Translations under genes and position numbers: made by a program
In this document: positions 44,090-46,427 of the stretch, one piece after another
Position numbering within the stretch: position 1 is the first letter of the stretch
How the letters are laid out: each line of letters starts with the position of its first letter
Notes under the pieces: model-generated
Told to the model about the DNA's origin: nothing
Databases searched by the model: none
The model's input: the letters and a program-made list of their open reading frames with translations, nothing else
Source: Streptococcus parasanguinis
GTDB taxonomy: Bacteria > Bacillota > Bacilli > Lactobacillales > Streptococcaceae
DNA: 46,427 nucleotides
NCBI RefSeq assembly: GCF_001073155.1
Contig: NZ_JVEE01000015.1
Location: 34,981 to 81,407, forward strand
Reading direction: 5' to 3'

Positions 44090-44827
44090 CTACATCTTCT
44101 CCACCTCCTTCAGTTTTTCTTGATTCATTTCTTGACGCAGCTGGGCCACTTGATTAGACAAGGACACCAACAATTCGGTTTGCAACTTTTGAATTTCCAG
44201 TAAATCCGTCTGGTCTTGTTGCACCATATGGTCAATCTTCGTATGCAGTAAGCGAATTTCTCTTTCTGACTCCATATTGACGTTAAAGTCATTTCGCGCT
44301 TGCAGGCGATCATAATCTGCTGCCCTGTTTTGGCTCATCATAATCAAAGGAGCTTGAATCGCCGCAATCGTAGAAAGCGCAAGATTGAGCAAGATGAAGG
44401 GATAAGGATCAAAATTCCAGCCAAAGGGATGCAAGACATTGATCAACATCCAGATAGCCATCATCAGGATAAAACTAATGATAAAAGTCCAAGAACCACC
44501 GAAGCGCGCAACAGAATCCGCTACCCTCTGACCGAAGGTATAGCTGGCTGTCAAGCGGTCTTCAACGTTAAAGGGGCGCTCGCTTTCGGGCATGACACCT
44601 GTCACCTGCTGTTTAATGGCTTCGTTTTTATCATTGGCACGCTCAATAATCTGACCTAGATAATCCATGCAATATTGGCTCAAATTTTTATACGTGATAA
44701 AATCATCCATTTGACTTTCCGGGTAGGATGTCTTGAGCATCTGTTGAATGCTATGGTCTAGATCTGCGATCAAAGCCCCCTGACCATCCTCGTATTCTTT
44801 CCCATCGATGATATCTATTTTCAGCAT
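44090..44827 (-). CDS. DUF1003 family membrane protein
   Basis: A 245-residue protein. After a soluble N-terminal part (about 1-95) the DUF1003 domain begins: RVADSVARFGGSWTFI, a membrane helix, FDPYPFILLNLALSTIAA, a second helix, then SQNRAADYDRLQARNDFNVN. The C-terminus is a coiled coil (about 195-245). Function of the family is unknown. I chose the ATG at 44827 (MLKIDIIDGK) because GGAA lies upstream; an earlier in-frame start would run into the asnS terminator and asnS itself. Confidence 0.85.
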   Translation of the reverse strand: MLKIDIIDGKEYEDGQGALIADLDHSIQQMLKTSYPESQMDDFITYKNLSQYCMDYLGQIIERANDKNEAIKQQVTGVMPESERPFNVEDRLTASYTFGQRVADSVARFGGSWTFIISFILMMAIWMLINVLHPFGWNFDPYPFILLNLALSTIAAIQAPLIMMSQNRAADYDRLQARNDFNVNMESEREIRLLHTKIDHMVQQDQTDLLEIQKLQTELLVSLSNQVAQLRQEMNQEKLKEVEKM

Positions 44828-44865
44828 TGAGTTTCCTTTCATAGTTTTTGGAGCAGATAAAAGTG

Positions 44866-44887
44866 AAAAACGCCTAATGGCGTTTTT
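44866..44887 (-). terminator. asnS terminator
   Basis: On the minus strand AAAAACGCC and GGCGTTTTT form a perfect stem around ATTA, seven bases after the asnS stop. Confidence 0.9.
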
Positions 44888-44894
44888 ACGTCTA

Positions 44895-46241
44895 TTAAGG
44901 TTTGATACGGTGCAACATGCGTGGGAATGGAATGGCTTCACGGATGTGTTTTGTACCAGCTGCGAAGGTTACCATACGCTCGATACCGATACCAAATCCA
45001 CCGTGTGGAACTGTACCGTATTTACGAAGGTCAAGGTAGAATTCATATTCTGTGCGATCCATGCCAAGTTCATCCATTTTTGAAACGAGGGCATCGTAGT
45101 CTTCCTCACGCATAGAGCCACCGATGATTTCTCCATATCCTTCTGGAGCAAGCAAGTCTGCACAAAGCACGCGCTCTGGATTTCCAGGAACTGGTTTCAT
45201 GTAGAAGGCCTTGATAGCTGCTGGGTAGTTCATGACAAATGTTGGCACACCAAAGTGGTTTGAAATCCAAGTTTCATGTGGTGAGCCGAAATCATCACCA
45301 TGTTCCAAATGCTCATAATCCGCATCTTCATCATTTTCATGCTCTTGCAAGAGATCAATGGCTTCATCATAAGTGATCCGTTTGAATGGTTCAGCAATGT
45401 AGCGTTTCAAGAGCTCAGTATCACGCTCCAATGTTTCCAAGGCTTGAGGAGCACGATCCAAAACACCTTGAAGAAGGGCTTTGACATAAGCTTCTTGCAA
45501 ATCAAGTGACTCATCGTGTGTCAAGTAAGAGTACTCCGCATCCATCATCCAGAACTCAGTCAAGTGACGACGAGTTTTTGATTTTTCAGCACGGAATACC
45601 GGACCAAAGTCAAAGACGCGACCAAGGGCCATAGCACCTGCTTCCAGATAAAGCTGACCTGATTGGCTCAAGTAAGCTGGTGTTCCAAAGTAGTCTGTTT
45701 CAAATAGTTCTGTAGAATCTTCCGCCGCATTTCCTGAAAGAATTGGGCTGTCAAATTTTATGAAGCCATTCTTATCAAAGAATTCATAAGTTGCATAGAT
45801 GATAGCATTACGGATTTGCATGACAGCGACTTGTTTGCGTGAACGCAACCACAAGTGACGGTTATCCATCAAGAAGTCTGTTCCGTGTTCTTTTGGAGTG
45901 ATTGGGTAATCTTGAGACTCACCGATCACTTCAATATCTGTGATATCAAGCTCATAACCAAATTTTGAGCGTTCGTCTTCTTTGACAATACCAGTCACAA
46001 ATACTGATGTTTCTTGGCTCAAGCGTTTGATGGTATCAAATTTTTCAAGCCCCACTTCTTCGCCGAATTTTTCGATAAAGTTTGGTTTAAAAGCTACACC
46101 TTGGAAAAAGGCAGTCCCGTCACGCAATTGCAAGAAAGCAATTTTTCCTTTACCTGATTTGTTGGCCACCCAAGCACCGATGGTCACTTCTTGACCAACA
46201 TAGTCTTTTACTTCGATGATAGTAATCCGTTTTGTCATCAT
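44895..46241 (-). CDS. asnS: Asparaginyl-tRNA synthetase
   Basis: A 448-residue class IIb synthetase that charges tRNA-Asn. The N-terminal OB fold (about 1-105) binds the anticodon; the catalytic core has motif 2 ([20 protein letters not shown]) and motif 3 ([12 protein letters not shown]). [14 protein letters not shown] is the usual start. Two adjacent ATG codons are possible; AGGAAG lies just upstream. Terminators isolate it on both sides, and an extended -10 precedes it. In streptococci asnS lies next to an aspartate aminotransferase gene, as here. Confidence 0.97.
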   Translation of the reverse strand: MMTKRITIIEVKDYVGQEVTIGAWVANKSGKGKIAFLQLRDGTAFFQGVAFKPNFIEKFGEEVGLEKFDTIKRLSQETSVFVTGIVKEDERSKFGYELDITDIEVIGESQDYPITPKEHGTDFLMDNRHLWLRSRKQVAVMQIRNAIIYATYEFFDKNGFIKFDSPILSGNAAEDSTELFETDYFGTPAYLSQSGQLYLEAGAMALGRVFDFGPVFRAEKSKTRRHLTEFWMMDAEYSYLTHDESLDLQEAYVKALLQGVLDRAPQALETLERDTELLKRYIAEPFKRITYDEAIDLLQEHENDEDADYEHLEHGDDFGSPHETWISNHFGVPTFVMNYPAAIKAFYMKPVPGNPERVLCADLLAPEGYGEIIGGSMREEDYDALVSKMDELGMDRTEYEFYLDLRKYGTVPHGGFGIGIERMVTFAAGTKHIREAIPFPRMLHRIKP

Positions 46242-46288
46242 TCATCTTCCTTTTCTCGTTAAACTTGTCCGAAGACATTATCTTCTTA

Positions 46289-46297
46289 ATTGTATCA
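46289..46297 (-). promoter_or_regulatory. Extended -10 promoter of asnS
   Basis: On the minus strand TGATACAAT fits an extended -10, about 48 bases before the asnS start. No convincing -35 was found. Confidence 0.45.
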
Positions 46298-46350
46298 TAA
46301 AAAGGCTTTCAGTGCTAGGCTCTACCTGTGAAAACCAGATTTTTTTTTAA

Positions 46351-46384
46351 AGAAAAAGATCCTCAGCTCATTACTAAGGATCTT
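46351..46384 (-). terminator. Terminator of the aminotransferase gene
   Basis: On the minus strand AAGATCCTTAG and CTGAGGATCTT pair with one wobble and are followed by TTTCTTT. Confidence 0.8.
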
Positions 46385-46390
46385 GTATTT

Positions 46391-46427
46391 TTATTTTTCC
46401 ATAAAGGCCTTGAGGCGGCGAACAGCT
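46391..46427 (-). CDS. C-terminal end of a probable aspartate aminotransferase (partial)
   Basis: The last 11 codons before a TAA read AVRRLKAFMEK, as at the end of AspB-type PLP-dependent aminotransferases. The position directly upstream of asnS agrees with streptococcal gene order. Too little is inside the window to be sure of the product. Confidence 0.5.
   Translation of the reverse strand, partial: AVRRLKAFMEK

Overview
The window comes from a low-G+C streptococcal chromosome, most like the viridans Mitis/Sanguinis group. Full-length LepA, PepT, PyrB, PyrR, UvrB, GlnPQ and AsnS read as streptococcal proteins, and a GlnR-type operator precedes glnPQ. The species cannot be fixed from the sequence alone. 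No rRNA, tRNA or CRISPR array was seen. Most genes are on the minus strand.

Layout. Positions 1-5400 hold a dispersed repeat, lepA, a GNAT acetyltransferase, then a plus-strand operon of an S24-type repressor, a Cof-type HAD phosphatase and pepT. Positions 5460-10290 hold the pyr region: pyrR and pyrB behind a PyrR attenuator, followed by carA-like and carB-like genes that are intact as reading frames but have lost catalytic and substrate-binding residues. Positions 10350-17880 hold small operons: a Pr6Pr membrane protein, YjdM, HAD phosphatase plus thioesterase, a three-gene ABC transporter, NUDIX hydrolase, membrane proteins, quinone-reductase-like flavoprotein and GNAT. uvrB follows, then a second dispersed repeat. 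Positions 20320-24410 hold an ABC exporter (one ATPase, two permeases) divergent from a two-component system. A CPBP protease and the glutamine importer glnPQ come next.

Mobile element. A roughly 10.16 kb element (about 31659-41820) is inserted in the first subunit gene of a heterodimeric ABC exporter. It carries a large serine recombinase, a TnpV-like protein, a MobV relaxase, a ParB-like protein, a PC4/YdbC protein, a shortened AAA ATPase, three sigma-like regulators, and tet(O) with an attenuator leader and a KTR zinc-ribbon protein. This gene set is that of an integrative mobilizable element related to Tn4451. The backbone is visibly richer in G+C than the host and than tet(O), suggesting a clostridial backbone with an acquired resistance module.

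The recombinase frame has no stop codon inside the integrated element. It reads through the attachment site into the ABC exporter fragment as one 924-codon chimera. The TAG that would end it lies at the opposite element end, where it now truncates the exporter's N-terminal half. Excision would restore both the exporter gene and the recombinase stop.

Beyond the element are an MFS transporter, a DUF1003 protein, asnS, and the last codons of a probable aspartate aminotransferase. Three copies of a modular palindromic repeat (two are exactly 136 bp) lie between genes; their hairpin stems differ in sequence but stay complementary.
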